From Rubrobacter sp. (lineage in GTDB: Bacteria; Actinomycetota; Rubrobacteria; Rubrobacterales; Rubrobacteraceae), in the NCBI GenBank assembly GCA_013697825.1, contig JACCWD010000027.1, positions 1 through 42,260 of the forward strand: a stretch of DNA of 42,260 nt, given 5' to 3'. Every line of letters begins with the position of its first letter. The first letter of the stretch is position 1. Of the stretch, positions 16,398 to 23,498 are shown piece after piece. The translations under genes and the position numbers were made by a program. A model generated the notes under the pieces. The model ran no database searches, was not told the DNA's origin, and worked only from the letters and a program-made list of their open reading frames with translations.

Positions 16398-17156
16398 TCA
16401 TGCCTCCTTGTCGGGGGTCTTCGTGTCTATGCGGCGTCTCCGGCGTTTGAAAAATTGCGAGAGGGCGAGGCTCGCCACGAACAGCGCGGCGGAGGCGCCG
16501 AGGATGCGCCAGTCAAGTTCCGGCGTCCCCGAAAGCGCTTCCACCCCGATGGAGGCTCCGAAGAGGACGAACGAGAGGGTCGCCGGGAGGGAGCCGAGGA
16601 ACGTGGCGAGGATAAAGGGGGCGGCCCGTATCTTCAAAAAGCCCGCCGCGTAGTTCACGAGGTCGTATGGGAGGAAGATGAAGCGCATGATGAGAACCGT
16701 CTCGAAGCTGTTCTCGCGCAGCGGCTTCGTGTACCGGGCGAGGAAGCCCTCGTTTCCATCGCCCTCTTCGAGGACGTCGCCCCCGAAATACCGTCCGACG
16801 AGGTACGCGACCATCGCCGAGGCGTTCGCGCCGACGATCGTGAGCGCGACGCCCAAAACCGCCCCGAACACGAACCCGGCGGCGATGGTGAGAAGGGTGG
16901 CCGGAAAAAGGATGAGCGGCCGCGCGGCGTACACGACGATGAACACGAGCCACCCGAGCGGGTTCTCGGACAAAAAAGCGGCGAGTTCGCGCACCGCTCC
17001 GAGCGGCGTGAGTCCGGCTCGCCACGCATAAATCTGGTACCCGCCGAGGAGGATGAGCCAGAAAAGAAGGGCCGCCATCTTTTGCCCGTGGCGGACGAGG
17101 AAAGGCCGGGAGTCTTTGGCGTTCGCCTTCGCTTCCGGTTCGTTGTCGGGGGGCAT
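16398..17156 (-). CDS. TVP38/TMEM64 (VTT domain) membrane protein
   Basis: The product is a 252-residue polytopic protein of the DedA/TVP38 superfamily. The core region is recognisable from FIVVYAARPLILFPATLLTIAAG through GFVFGAVLGVALTIVGANASAM, then an amphipathic ARYTKPLRENSFETVLIMRFIFLPYDLVNYAAG loop region at about 145-175. Related proteins act as lipid scramblases or in flippase functions. ATG 17156 has GAGGAG four bases upstream and is preferred over ATG 17192; a TAAAAT box overlapping 17192 would start transcription just upstream of the chosen ORF. It is tightly linked to the disulfide reductase downstream. Confidence 0.88.
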   Translation of the reverse strand: MPPDNEPEAKANAKDSRPFLVRHGQKMAALLFWLILLGGYQIYAWRAGLTPLGAVRELAAFLSENPLGWLVFIVVYAARPLILFPATLLTIAAGFVFGAVLGVALTIVGANASAMVAYLVGRYFGGDVLEEGDGNEGFLARYTKPLRENSFETVLIMRFIFLPYDLVNYAAGFLKIRAAPFILATFLGSLPATLSFVLFGASIGVEALSGTPELDWRILGASAALFVASLALSQFFKRRRRRIDTKTPDKEA

Positions 17157-17237
17157 CCCTCTCCTCGCTCGGATGTATACGCCGGGACGCATTTTACTAT
17201 CGGGTTCGGGGGGCGGAGGCATTCTTCGGCGATCCGG

Positions 17238-17265
17238 GTTTCAGGCATCGGGTTTCAGGCTTCAG
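17238..17265. repeat. GTTTCAG heptamer repeats
   Basis: Four seven-base units follow one another: GTTTCAG, GCATCGG, GTTTCAG, GCTTCAG. They belong to the same family (reverse CTGAAAC) as arrays at 25920-26040 and 36155-36299. They lie in the 189-base spacer between the ligase and TVP38 genes. Confidence 0.7.
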
Positions 17266-17270
17266 GAAAT

Positions 17271-17312
17271 ACTTCTCGTACGGGCGCGCCCGTCGCCTCG
17301 CTGACGAGAAGT
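17271..17312. terminator. Stem-loop after the ligase gene
   Basis: ACTTCTCGT (17271-17279) pairs with ACGAGAAGT (17304-17312). Inside it lies the perfect palindrome ACGGGCGCGCCCGT (17280-17293). It sits 33 bases beyond the ligase stop on the minus strand. There is no U-tract, so it is a possible terminator or transcript-end stabiliser. Confidence 0.4.
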
Positions 17313-17345
17313 GGCCGATTTTTATGAACTCCCGCTGTCGGGCGA

Positions 17346-18383
17346 CTATCCGACGGCGAGGCCGACGACCCGCTCGCAGAGTTCCGGGAATGGGATCCCG
17401 GCGGTCGAGGCGGCGAGCGGAAGGAGGCTGTTCGGCGTCATGCCGGGAAGCACGTTCGCTTCGAGGCAAAAAGGCTCGCCCTCCCCCGAGACGCGGAAAT
17501 CCACCCTCGAATAAGCATCGCCCCCGACCTTCAAACTCTCGTGGGTCGAGAGGGCGAGGCTTTGCAAATCGGCGGCGAGGTAGTCGGGGATGGGGGCGGG
17601 GCATATCTCCTTCGCCGCGCCGGGCTGGTACTTCGATTCGTAGTCGAAGACTTTGCCGGGGGACACTATTTCTATGACGGGAAGCGCCTCCTCGCCGAGA
17701 ACCCCGACCGTGAACTCTCGGCCTTCGATGTACTCCTCGATGAGGACGACCTCGCCGTATCCGTGCGTCTCCCGGACGACATTTTCGAACTCGCCTTCGT
17801 CCTCGACGAGAGAGACACCGAGGGTGGAGCCTCCCTTCGCGGGCTTCACGATGCGCGGGAATCCGAAGGGGACTTCGATGTCCGAGACATTTATGTTCGC
17901 GTCGCGGATTTCGCGCCATTTCGGCGTGGATATGCCCGAGGAGCGCATGACGCGCTTCGAGACGTCTTTGTTGAAAGCGAGGGCGCATCCGAGGTATGTC
18001 GTCCCGGTGTGGGGGATGGCCGCCATCTCGAGCGCGGCTTGGAGGCGGCCGTCCTCCCCGAAGCCTCCGTGGAGGGCGATGAACGCCACGTCGGAGATCC
18101 GGCATGCTTCGAGTGTCCACGGCGCGAAGACGTGGCCGCGCAGTTTGTCCTCCATATCCCGAAGCTCGGGCAAGCTCGGCGGCTTCCGGGCGACTCCGAC
18201 GGAGTTTTCCTTCGCGCCTTCTTTATCTACGAAGGACGTTTCCGGGTTTTCGAGGCCGAGGGCGGTGTCCACCTCCGAAACATCGTGGCCGGAGGAGCGG
18301 AGGGCGGCGGCGACCGCGGCTCCCGAGGAGAGCGAGACGTCGCGTTCGGTACTCGTGCCTCCCATGAGAACGGCGATCTTCAA
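17346..18383 (-). CDS. ddl: D-alanine--D-alanine ligase
   Basis: This cytosolic ATP-grasp enzyme joins two D-Ala for peptidoglycan. The 345-residue product carries GGTSTERDVSLSSG at the N-terminus (first D-Ala site), LHGGFGEDG, the ATP-binding KPAKGGSTLGVS, the EYIEGREFTVGVLG segment and the metal-binding EANVLPGMTPNSLLP. The last reads EAN rather than the more usual EVN, but the ligating residues are kept. The start is TTG 18381-18383 with GGGAGG seven bases upstream. It stands alone on its strand; the M23, M19 and NlpC/P60 cell-wall enzymes elsewhere in the window are not linked to it. Confidence 0.95.
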   Translation of the reverse strand: MKIAVLMGGTSTERDVSLSSGAAVAAALRSSGHDVSEVDTALGLENPETSFVDKEGAKENSVGVARKPPSLPELRDMEDKLRGHVFAPWTLEACRISDVAFIALHGGFGEDGRLQAALEMAAIPHTGTTYLGCALAFNKDVSKRVMRSSGISTPKWREIRDANINVSDIEVPFGFPRIVKPAKGGSTLGVSLVEDEGEFENVVRETHGYGEVVLIEEYIEGREFTVGVLGEEALPVIEIVSPGKVFDYESKYQPGAAKEICPAPIPDYLAADLQSLALSTHESLKVGGDAYSRVDFRVSGEGEPFCLEANVLPGMTPNSLLPLAASTAGIPFPELCERVVGLAVG

Positions 18384-18470
18384 CGTGGAACCTCCCGGAC
18401 TATCCTTCCCATCTCGATTTGCGAGTATACGGGAAGGGGGTGGGTTTCGCCGCTGTGGAGTGGTTCGTGA

Positions 18471-18476
18471 TATAAG
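18471..18476 (+). promoter_or_regulatory. Putative -10 box, leaderless start of unknown gene
   Basis: TATAAG lies eight bases before ATG 18485 with no ribosome site between them, so transcription would begin at or one or two bases before the start codon. The -35 element is not evident. Confidence 0.45.
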
Positions 18477-18484
18477 CGTCCTTC

Positions 18485-18823
18485 ATGGAGCCGTATGATC
18501 CGAACGAAATCTGGAGGCGCATCGAGGATATTCTGCGTCCCGGTGGGGAATACATCGGGAAGCCGGGAGGTCGGGGCGGACGGGCGAAGCATGTGTGGAA
18601 AATCCCGATAAACGAGTACGAGCCAGAAAGTCTTTTCCGCGAACTCACCGAAGGTGGCGTCGAATTGGACGGAAGCGAGTATCCGGGAGTTTTGGTGGAT
18701 TTGCCGGGCTTGGGGGCGGTCGGGCTTCGGCCTCCGACTGGCACGAAGCCATATACGATGGATGTTAGTATTGACGGCATAAGGATCGATAAATGGAAGT
18801 TCGTGGAGCCGGAAGAATATTAG
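18485..18823 (+). CDS. Unknown small protein, polymorphic-toxin-like C-terminus
   Basis: The 112-residue soluble protein has no signal peptide. It is Gly-rich early on (GGEYIGKPGGRGGRAKHVWKI). It ends with VGLRPPTGTKPYTMDVSIDG followed by IRIDKWKF. This ending resembles, from memory, the GxRxxSxSGxPTIDI...KKIKF ending of small toxin modules at the ends of RHS or other polymorphic proteins. It stands alone, without a repeat or trafficking domain. The next gene starts five bases later, so they are likely co-expressed and could be toxin and antidote, but this is inference. The gene appears leaderless. Confidence 0.6.
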   Translation: MEPYDPNEIWRRIEDILRPGGEYIGKPGGRGGRAKHVWKIPINEYEPESLFRELTEGGVELDGSEYPGVLVDLPGLGAVGLRPPTGTKPYTMDVSIDGIRIDKWKFVEPEEY

Positions 18824-18827
18824 GCGG

Positions 18828-19211
18828 ATGAAAATGGCGAAGCAGACGAAAACCCTTTCAAAAGGGGCGCATGGCCTCCTCGCGGCGAACGCCGAGGATC
18901 ACCTCGATTTGTGGGAACTCCTTTGGACGGTCGAGGCGGAGGAAGACCTCGAAGACAACCCCGAAGCCGCCCGCGAAGCCGGAAGGCGCGTCGTGTCGGA
19001 GCTTGTGAAGGGCGGTTATATCCACGCCGGAATTCCGAAAGGCCGGAGCGACTTCATCCCGTGGCCGCTCTCCGCCGACGAGGCCATCGAGCGCATCGAG
19101 CGCGAATGGAAAGCCCTCGGGCGCGAACCGGACATCTCCGAAGTCGCGTGGTTCGACATCACCGAAAAAGGTCGGGCATACCTCGCTCGGGAGAAGGGCG
19201 GAGCGGGATGA
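18828..19211 (+). CDS. Unknown small protein, winged-helix-like
   Basis: This 127-residue acidic protein follows the previous gene by four bases, with AGGCGG just before ATG 18828 (ATG 18834 is an alternative). The end, WFDITEKGRAYLAREKG, looks like the last strand and helix of a winged-helix domain. The centre (DLWELLWTVEAEEDLED, ELVKGGYIHAG) is mostly helical. It has no DNA-binding proof and no recognised family. Pairing with the gene before it suggests a partner such as an antidote or regulator. A strong terminator follows at 19221-19262, closing the two-gene unit. Confidence 0.65.
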   Translation: MKMAKQTKTLSKGAHGLLAANAEDHLDLWELLWTVEAEEDLEDNPEAAREAGRRVVSELVKGGYIHAGIPKGRSDFIPWPLSADEAIERIEREWKALGREPDISEVAWFDITEKGRAYLAREKGGAG

Positions 19212-19220
19212 TCCACGAAG

Positions 19221-19262
19221 AAAAACGCAACCTCGAAGGCGCCTCGAAAGGGGCGTTTTTTT
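19221..19262 (+). terminator. Intrinsic terminator
   Basis: AAAAACGC pairs with GCGTTTTT around an inner CCT/AGG stem, followed by a run of seven T. It lies ten bases after the 127-residue gene. The A-run on the left makes it able to work on the other strand too. Confidence 0.85.
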
Positions 19263-19334
19263 ATTGCTCGGGAAGGCTTGTCGGAGTGGCTCGTTCGAGT
19301 CGAGAATCGCACCTTTCGTGCGCTGTTATAGAAT

Positions 19335-19832
19335 ATGTCAAAGGAGGCTCGCCGAGCTTTGGATTGGGAAGTAATTTTCTGGGTCGTACTCGCCGCCCTC
19401 GCTTTCGTGGGTGAGATCATGACCGTTTCCTTCTTTTTGCTTTTCTTCGCGCTCGGGGCGACGGTGGGGGTTTTGCTCGCTTTCCTCGGGTTCGGGATGG
19501 GGGTTCAGATCGTGGGTTTCGTGGCGGCTTCGCTTTTGAGTATGGCGGTGCTTCGTCCGGCCCTTTTGAATCGGCTCGCGATCGGATACGGCGACAATTA
19601 TGACAGCCCGCACAATTTGACGGGGAAGGGCGGGGTCGTCATGAAGGAGATCGAGCCGGGCGAGAGCGGGACGGTGAAGATCGGGAACGGAGAGTTTTGG
19701 ACGGCGAGGTCGTTGTACCCGGACCAGCGGATTGAGAAAGGAGCCAAAGTCCGGGTTCTCGACACCGACGGCCTCACCGCGCTCGTGGAGTCAACCGAAG
19801 TCGAGTCATTCGAAGGAGGAGATGAGTTATGA
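19335..19832 (+). CDS. NfeD-like membrane protein
   Basis: The 165-residue protein has two or three membrane helices (VIFWVVLAALAFVGEIMTV, FFLLFFALGATVGVLLAFLG, VQIVGFVAASLLSMAVL). They are followed by a C-terminal OB-fold domain (LTGKGGVVMKEIEPGESGTVKIG to LVE), the layout of short NfeD proteins. These work with SPFH-domain partners in membrane microdomains; that partner is the next gene, overlapping by ATGA. The start is unsure. ATG 19335 directly follows a TAGAAT box (19329-19334). An AAAGGAGG at 19340-19347 would instead serve the in-frame TTG 19359. Confidence 0.88.
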   Translation: MSKEARRALDWEVIFWVVLAALAFVGEIMTVSFFLLFFALGATVGVLLAFLGFGMGVQIVGFVAASLLSMAVLRPALLNRLAIGYGDNYDSPHNLTGKGGVVMKEIEPGESGTVKIGNGEFWTARSLYPDQRIEKGAKVRVLDTDGLTALVESTEVESFEGGDEL

Positions 19833-20818
19833 CGGGCCTCGTAGTCCTCGGGGTAGTGGCGTTCGTGATGTTTTTGCTAGTGGCGAGGAGCGTGAGGATC
19901 GTCCCCCAAAGCCGGGTCGGTATCATCCAACGCTTCGGGAAATACCACCGGACCGCCGAGAGTGGACTCACTTTCGTGGTTCCGGTGATGGACCGGATGC
20001 TCCCGAAGACGGACATGCGCGAACAGGTTGTCTCGTTCCAGCCGCAAGCCGTCATAACGAACGACAACGTGGGGATGCAGATTTCGACCGTCGTTTATTA
20101 TCGGGTGGTGGAGGCTCGGTCAGCCGAGTACGAAGTCGCCAACTTCACCGACGCGCTGGAGCAAATCACACAGACGAACCTCCGGAACGTAATTGGGAGC
20201 ATGACGCTCGATCAAACGCTGGTTTCGAGGGACGAAATCAACGAGAAGCTGCGTGAGATCCTCGACGAAGTTACGGGCGGATGGGGGGTGAGGATCACAC
20301 GTGTGGAGTTGAAAGAGATAACGCCGCCCCGCGACATCCAGCAAGCGATGGAAAAACAAATGCAAGCCGAGCGGACCCGGCGCGCCGCCATCCTCACCGC
20401 CGAAGGAGACAAACGCTCCGCCATCCTCAAAGCGGAAGGGCAAAAGGAGTCGGAGATCCTCAAGGCCGAGGGCGACCAGCGTTCACAGGTTCTCCGCGCC
20501 GAGGGCGAGGCGGAGGCGTATCGCAAAGTTCAGGAAGCGCAAATAAAGATGGCCGGGGCGTTGTTCGACCAACTCGACGAGAGCGAGCTTTCCCCGGAGG
20601 CGCTCCGTTATTTGTACCTCCGCACGCTCCCCGAGATGGCGAAGGGCGAGGCGAACAAGCTCTTCGTCATACCGTCGGAGCTTCAAGATTTGGCGGGGGT
20701 CGTCGGCGCTTTGGCGGGGGGAGCGGGCATGGTGAACGAAAAGAGCGACAGCAATTCCAAAGAACGGAAGAGCCTCGAAGGGCGGGACGATATAGCGCGG
20801 CGGGAGCTTGGGCGCTGA
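19829..20818 (+). CDS. SPFH/band 7 membrane protein (stomatin/QmcA-like)
   Basis: The 329-residue protein has one N-terminal membrane helix (3-21), then the SPFH domain starting VRIVPQSRVGIIQRFGKYHR, with typical RVELKEITPPRDIQQAMEKQ at about 160-180. A coiled coil follows, built of repeated KAEG/RAEG units (residues about 190-240) that drives oligomerisation. The C-terminus (ELGR) is charged. Such proteins scaffold lipid microdomains and may hold back membrane proteases. It is translationally coupled to the NfeD gene. GGAGGAG precedes ATG 19829. The acetyltransferase gene overlaps its end. Confidence 0.93.
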   Translation: MTGLVVLGVVAFVMFLLVARSVRIVPQSRVGIIQRFGKYHRTAESGLTFVVPVMDRMLPKTDMREQVVSFQPQAVITNDNVGMQISTVVYYRVVEARSAEYEVANFTDALEQITQTNLRNVIGSMTLDQTLVSRDEINEKLREILDEVTGGWGVRITRVELKEITPPRDIQQAMEKQMQAERTRRAAILTAEGDKRSAILKAEGQKESEILKAEGDQRSQVLRAEGEAEAYRKVQEAQIKMAGALFDQLDESELSPEALRYLYLRTLPEMAKGEANKLFVIPSELQDLAGVVGALAGGAGMVNEKSDSNSKERKSLEGRDDIARRELGR

Positions 20819-21296
20819 ATTGTCTTTCGCCGTCGTTTTGCGCGACGCGTTGGAAGCCGACCTCGCCTCGTTCTTCGATTTCCAACGCGACCCGGAAGCG
20901 AACCGCATGGCCGCCTTCACGGCGAAAGACCCGACGCATCGAGGAGCCTTCGCGGCGCATTGGAAGAGGATTTTGTCCGACGAGAGTATCGTGAAGAAGA
21001 CCATCCTCTTCGATGGTCGGGTGGCCGGAAATATTCTGTCCTTCGAGCGATCCGGGGAGCGGAAGGTGGGTTATTGGATTGGAAGGGAATTTTGGGGAAA
21101 GGGCGTCGCCACCGAAGCCCTCTCGAAATTCCTCGATCTCGTAAAGACGCGACCATTCCATGCCCACGCCGCGAAGGACAATTTAGCCTCGATACGGGTT
21201 CTCGAAAAATGCGGGTTCGTACTCTCCGGCGAGGATGAAGGCTTCTCGAATGCTCGGGGCGAAAAGGTCGAAGAGTTTATCCTCGAACCCGCTTGA
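20808..21296 (+). CDS. GNAT-family N-acetyltransferase (RimJ/RimL-like)
   Basis: The 162-residue enzyme carries the GNAT acetyl-CoA region GYWIGREFWGKGVATEAL at about 85-103 and the closing DNLASIRVLEKCGFVLSGED. It should move an acetyl group from acetyl-CoA to an amine; the target is unknown. The start may be TTG 20808, which overlaps the SPFH gene by 11 bases, or TTG 20820 just after it. Its 3' third is covered on the other strand by the extended frame of the convergent hydrolase gene. Confidence 0.88.
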   Translation: MGAELSFAVVLRDALEADLASFFDFQRDPEANRMAAFTAKDPTHRGAFAAHWKRILSDESIVKKTILFDGRVAGNILSFERSGERKVGYWIGREFWGKGVATEALSKFLDLVKTRPFHAHAAKDNLASIRVLEKCGFVLSGEDEGFSNARGEKVEEFILEPA

Positions 21297-21787
21297 TTTT
21301 CGCGGAGCATCGCCGCGAGGATCGAGATGTCCACGGTATGCTCGATGATGGCGAATATCCTCCCGTATCTCTTTTTTTCACGATACGAAACCGGACTTTT
21401 GAAACGCCACTCCGAGAACGGCCATAAAGCGGGGCGGGCGTCCTCGCCGTGGGTGAGGGAGTCCACGAATACGTGTCCGGCCCATCCGAGGAGGAAGGCG
21501 GAGTTCTTTCCCCGGATGATGCGTTCGGCGAGCATCGCGGAGGCGGCGACCACCGCCGAATGGAGGGCGGCGTCCGGCTCGCGGAAGAGGGTTCTTCCGC
21601 ATACTTCGTCGTCGAAGGCTTTTCGGGAGAATGCTCTTCTTTTCGTCCACAGCCATGCGGCCCCGAGGAGCATCGGCATATCGGGAAGCGTCGCTCCGAG
21701 GACGGCGAGCGCGGCTTTTCGCGGGGTGGAGCGGTTCGTCGTTCGGATCACGGCGTATGTGAGGGTGGCGTGGGAGTATGTTCGCAC
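21071..21787 (-). CDS. YdjM-like membrane metal-dependent hydrolase, 3' end overlapping
   Basis: The first about 160 residues resemble membrane-bound metal-dependent hydrolases (YdjM/DUF457-like). Supporting segments are SHATLTYAV near the start, GATLPDMP, ALHSAVVAA, GHVFVDSLTHGED and a run of hydrophobic helices; the His and Asp residues would bind metal. After LAAMLRENQ (about 21300) the frame continues 230 bases antisense to the acetyltransferase gene, giving an unlikely Ser/Pro/Arg tail. The natural stop may have been lost: one A fewer in the AAAA at 21297-21300 would bring in TAA about 25 bases on. The GTG start at 21785-21787 has TAACTT six bases upstream, so it looks leaderless. Confidence 0.7.
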   Translation of the reverse strand: MRTYSHATLTYAVIRTTNRSTPRKAALAVLGATLPDMPMLLGAAWLWTKRRAFSRKAFDDEVCGRTLFREPDAALHSAVVAASAMLAERIIRGKNSAFLLGWAGHVFVDSLTHGEDARPALWPFSEWRFKSPVSYREKKRYGRIFAIIEHTVDISILAAMLRENQAGSRINSSTFSPRAFEKPSSSPESTNPHFSRTRIEAKLSFAAWAWNGRVFTRSRNFERASVATPFPQNSLPIQ

Positions 21788-21793
21788 GGGTAA

Positions 21794-21799
21794 AAGTTA
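21794..21799 (-). promoter_or_regulatory. Putative -10 box, leaderless GTG start
   Basis: TAACTT on the minus strand lies six bases before the GTG of the YdjM-like gene, with no ribosome site. It shares a short intergenic stretch with the divergent epimerase gene. Confidence 0.4.
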
Positions 21800-21829
21800 T
21801 CATGTGTGGAAACGGCGCGAGGAGGCGGT

Positions 21830-22741
21830 ATGAAGGTGCTTGTGAGCGGGGCGACGGGGATGGTCGGAACGGCTTTGTCGGAGGAGCTTCGGGGGGCGGG
21901 GCATACGGTCACGACGCTCAGCCGCTCGAAGCCTTCTTCGGAGGATACGGTGAGGTGGGATCCCTCGCGGAGGAGCGTGGACTCCTCCCGGCTCGAAGGC
22001 CACGACGCGGTCGTCCATCTCGCCGGGGAGTCCATCGTCGGCTCGAACCCCGTGACCGACCGGTGGACTCCGCAGAAAAAAGCCCGCATCATGGAGAGCC
22101 GGAGGCAAGGGACGACGTTCCTCTCCGAGACCCTTGCGAAGCTCACCGACAAGCCGAAGGTTCTCGTGAGCGCGTCGGCGGTCGGATATTACGGTGACCG
22201 GGGGAACGAGCTTCTCCGCGAGGACTCCGGCCCCGGATCGGACTTCCTCGCCGAGGTTTGCAAAGTTTGGGAAAGCTCCGCCGACGCCGCCCGCGAGGCC
22301 GGAATCCGGGTCGTGCATCCGAGGATCGGGATCGTGCTCTCCACCGAAGGCGGCGCCCTCGGCACGACGCTCCCCATTTTCAAGCTCGGGGGCGGTGGGA
22401 AGGTCGGGAGCGGAAACCAGTTTTGGAGCTGGGTCGCCCTCGACGACCTCATAGGCTCCATCCGCCACTCGATAGAGAACGACTCGGTGATCGGCCCGGT
22501 GAACGTCGGAAGCCCGAACCCGGTGACGAACGCCGAATACACGAAAGTCCTCGGCGAAGTCCTCGGCCGCCCGACCTTCCTCCCGCTCCCGGCTGCGGCG
22601 GCCCGCATCATGCTCGGCGAGGTCGCCGACGCTCTCCTCCTCGCGAGCGCCCGCATGGAGCCGACGAAGCTCGAAGCGACGAACTACGAGTTCCGCCACC
22701 CCGAACTCGAAGGCGCCCTCCGCCGCATCCTCGGCAAATGA
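21830..22741 (+). CDS. TIGR01777-family NAD-dependent epimerase
   Basis: The 303-residue Rossmann protein of the extended SDR type has GATGMVG (7-13) for nucleotide binding, VVHLAGESI, the YYGD active-site region (SASAVGYYGD) and WSWVALDDLIG. The C-terminal DUF1731-like part ends in RHPELEGALRRILG. This is the YfcH/SulA-like family, of uncertain substrate. ATG 21830 has GAGGAGG five bases upstream, so the GTG at 21806 is rejected. It overlaps the deaminase gene by ATGA. Confidence 0.93.
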   Translation: MKVLVSGATGMVGTALSEELRGAGHTVTTLSRSKPSSEDTVRWDPSRRSVDSSRLEGHDAVVHLAGESIVGSNPVTDRWTPQKKARIMESRRQGTTFLSETLAKLTDKPKVLVSASAVGYYGDRGNELLREDSGPGSDFLAEVCKVWESSADAAREAGIRVVHPRIGIVLSTEGGALGTTLPIFKLGGGGKVGSGNQFWSWVALDDLIGSIRHSIENDSVIGPVNVGSPNPVTNAEYTKVLGEVLGRPTFLPLPAAAARIMLGEVADALLLASARMEPTKLEATNYEFRHPELEGALRRILGK

Positions 22742-23181
22742 ACCACGAAAAGCACATGCGCCTCGCCATCGAGGCCGCGAAAAACAATCCAGCCTCGCCG
22801 TTCGGGGCGGTTATAGTGGACGGGGAATCGGGCGAAGTCCTCGCCACAGCGTTTAATGAGGGACACCGAAACCCCGTTCGCCACGGAGAGACGGCGGCGA
22901 TATACGACCTCGCCGAGAAGAACCCGGATGTCGAGTGGAGCCGCCTCACTTTGTACACGACCGCCGAGCCGTGTCCGATGTGCGCCGGGGCGATCTTGTG
23001 GGCGGGCATCCCTCGCGTCGTCATCGGAACATCGGCGGAGACTTTGAAAAAACTCGGGGTGCTCCGCACAGAAATCCCCATCCACGAGGTCGTGTCCCGA
23101 TCCTCCTTCGGAGAAGTGGATATCACGTCCGGCGTCCTCAAAGGCGAATGCGACGCGCTGTATGAGGCGGTCGTCGGATAG
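22738..23181 (+). CDS. Nucleoside/guanine deaminase (CDA superfamily)
   Basis: This 147-residue zinc-dependent deaminase shows the metal motif HGETAAI (His ligand plus proton-shuttle Glu) near 50 and EPCPMCAGA (two Cys ligands) near 81. The N-terminus MNHEKHMRLAIEAA and the short length are close to bacterial guanine deaminase rather than to tRNA adenosine deaminase, but the two are hard to separate by eye. The start ATG 22738 overlaps the epimerase stop; the long open frame running upstream through the epimerase gene is a shadow. Confidence 0.88.
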   Translation: MNHEKHMRLAIEAAKNNPASPFGAVIVDGESGEVLATAFNEGHRNPVRHGETAAIYDLAEKNPDVEWSRLTLYTTAEPCPMCAGAILWAGIPRVVIGTSAETLKKLGVLRTEIPIHEVVSRSSFGEVDITSGVLKGECDALYEAVVG

Positions 23182-23223
23182 TATGATGGGCATCGCACGA
23201 AAAGAACGGCGACCGGAGCCAAG

Positions 23224-23498
23224 ATGACCATTCGAGAGCGGCCGCTGACGGCTGAGGGTGTCTTATTCGGCACGCTCGTCGCGGTCATCGCCGACAGGCT
23301 GGAGGATAGGGGGTCTCGTCGAGCGGCGGACTTCGGAGGGCGACCGCCGGGTGAAGACGCTCGTCGCCACGGAGGAGGGGCGGGATCTTCGGGAGCGCTT
23401 CGTCGCCCGGCTCGGGGAGGCCCCCCGAAGACGCCGCGCTTTCCAAAGAGGATCTTCGAAGTTTGCGAGAAATCCTCGAAAAGATCGTCTCAGCCTAA
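23224..23498 (+). pseudogene. MarR-family regulator remnant with two frameshifts
   Basis: The end of a MarR protein can be rebuilt across three frames: VIADRLEDRG, then LVERRTSEGDRRVKTLVATE and EGRDLRERF, then EDAALSKEDLRSLREILEKIV to a TAA at 23496-23498. The first shift lies in a G run near 23310 (ATAGGGGGTC, one G too many). The second lies in a C run near 23421 (GCCCCCCG, one C too many). The N-terminal helices are also absent, since only about 20 residues precede the wing. It overlaps the tyrA stop. Either a decayed regulator or partly an assembly problem. Confidence 0.75.

Noticed and set aside
19285-19320. tRNA-like TTCGAGTC string
   Set aside because: A T-loop-like string occurs, but no acceptor stem or anticodon arm can be drawn around it.
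22258-22737. Long N-terminal extension of the deaminase frame
   Set aside because: It is a frame shadow of the epimerase gene. The deaminase starts cleanly at ATG 22738 with an ATGA overlap.
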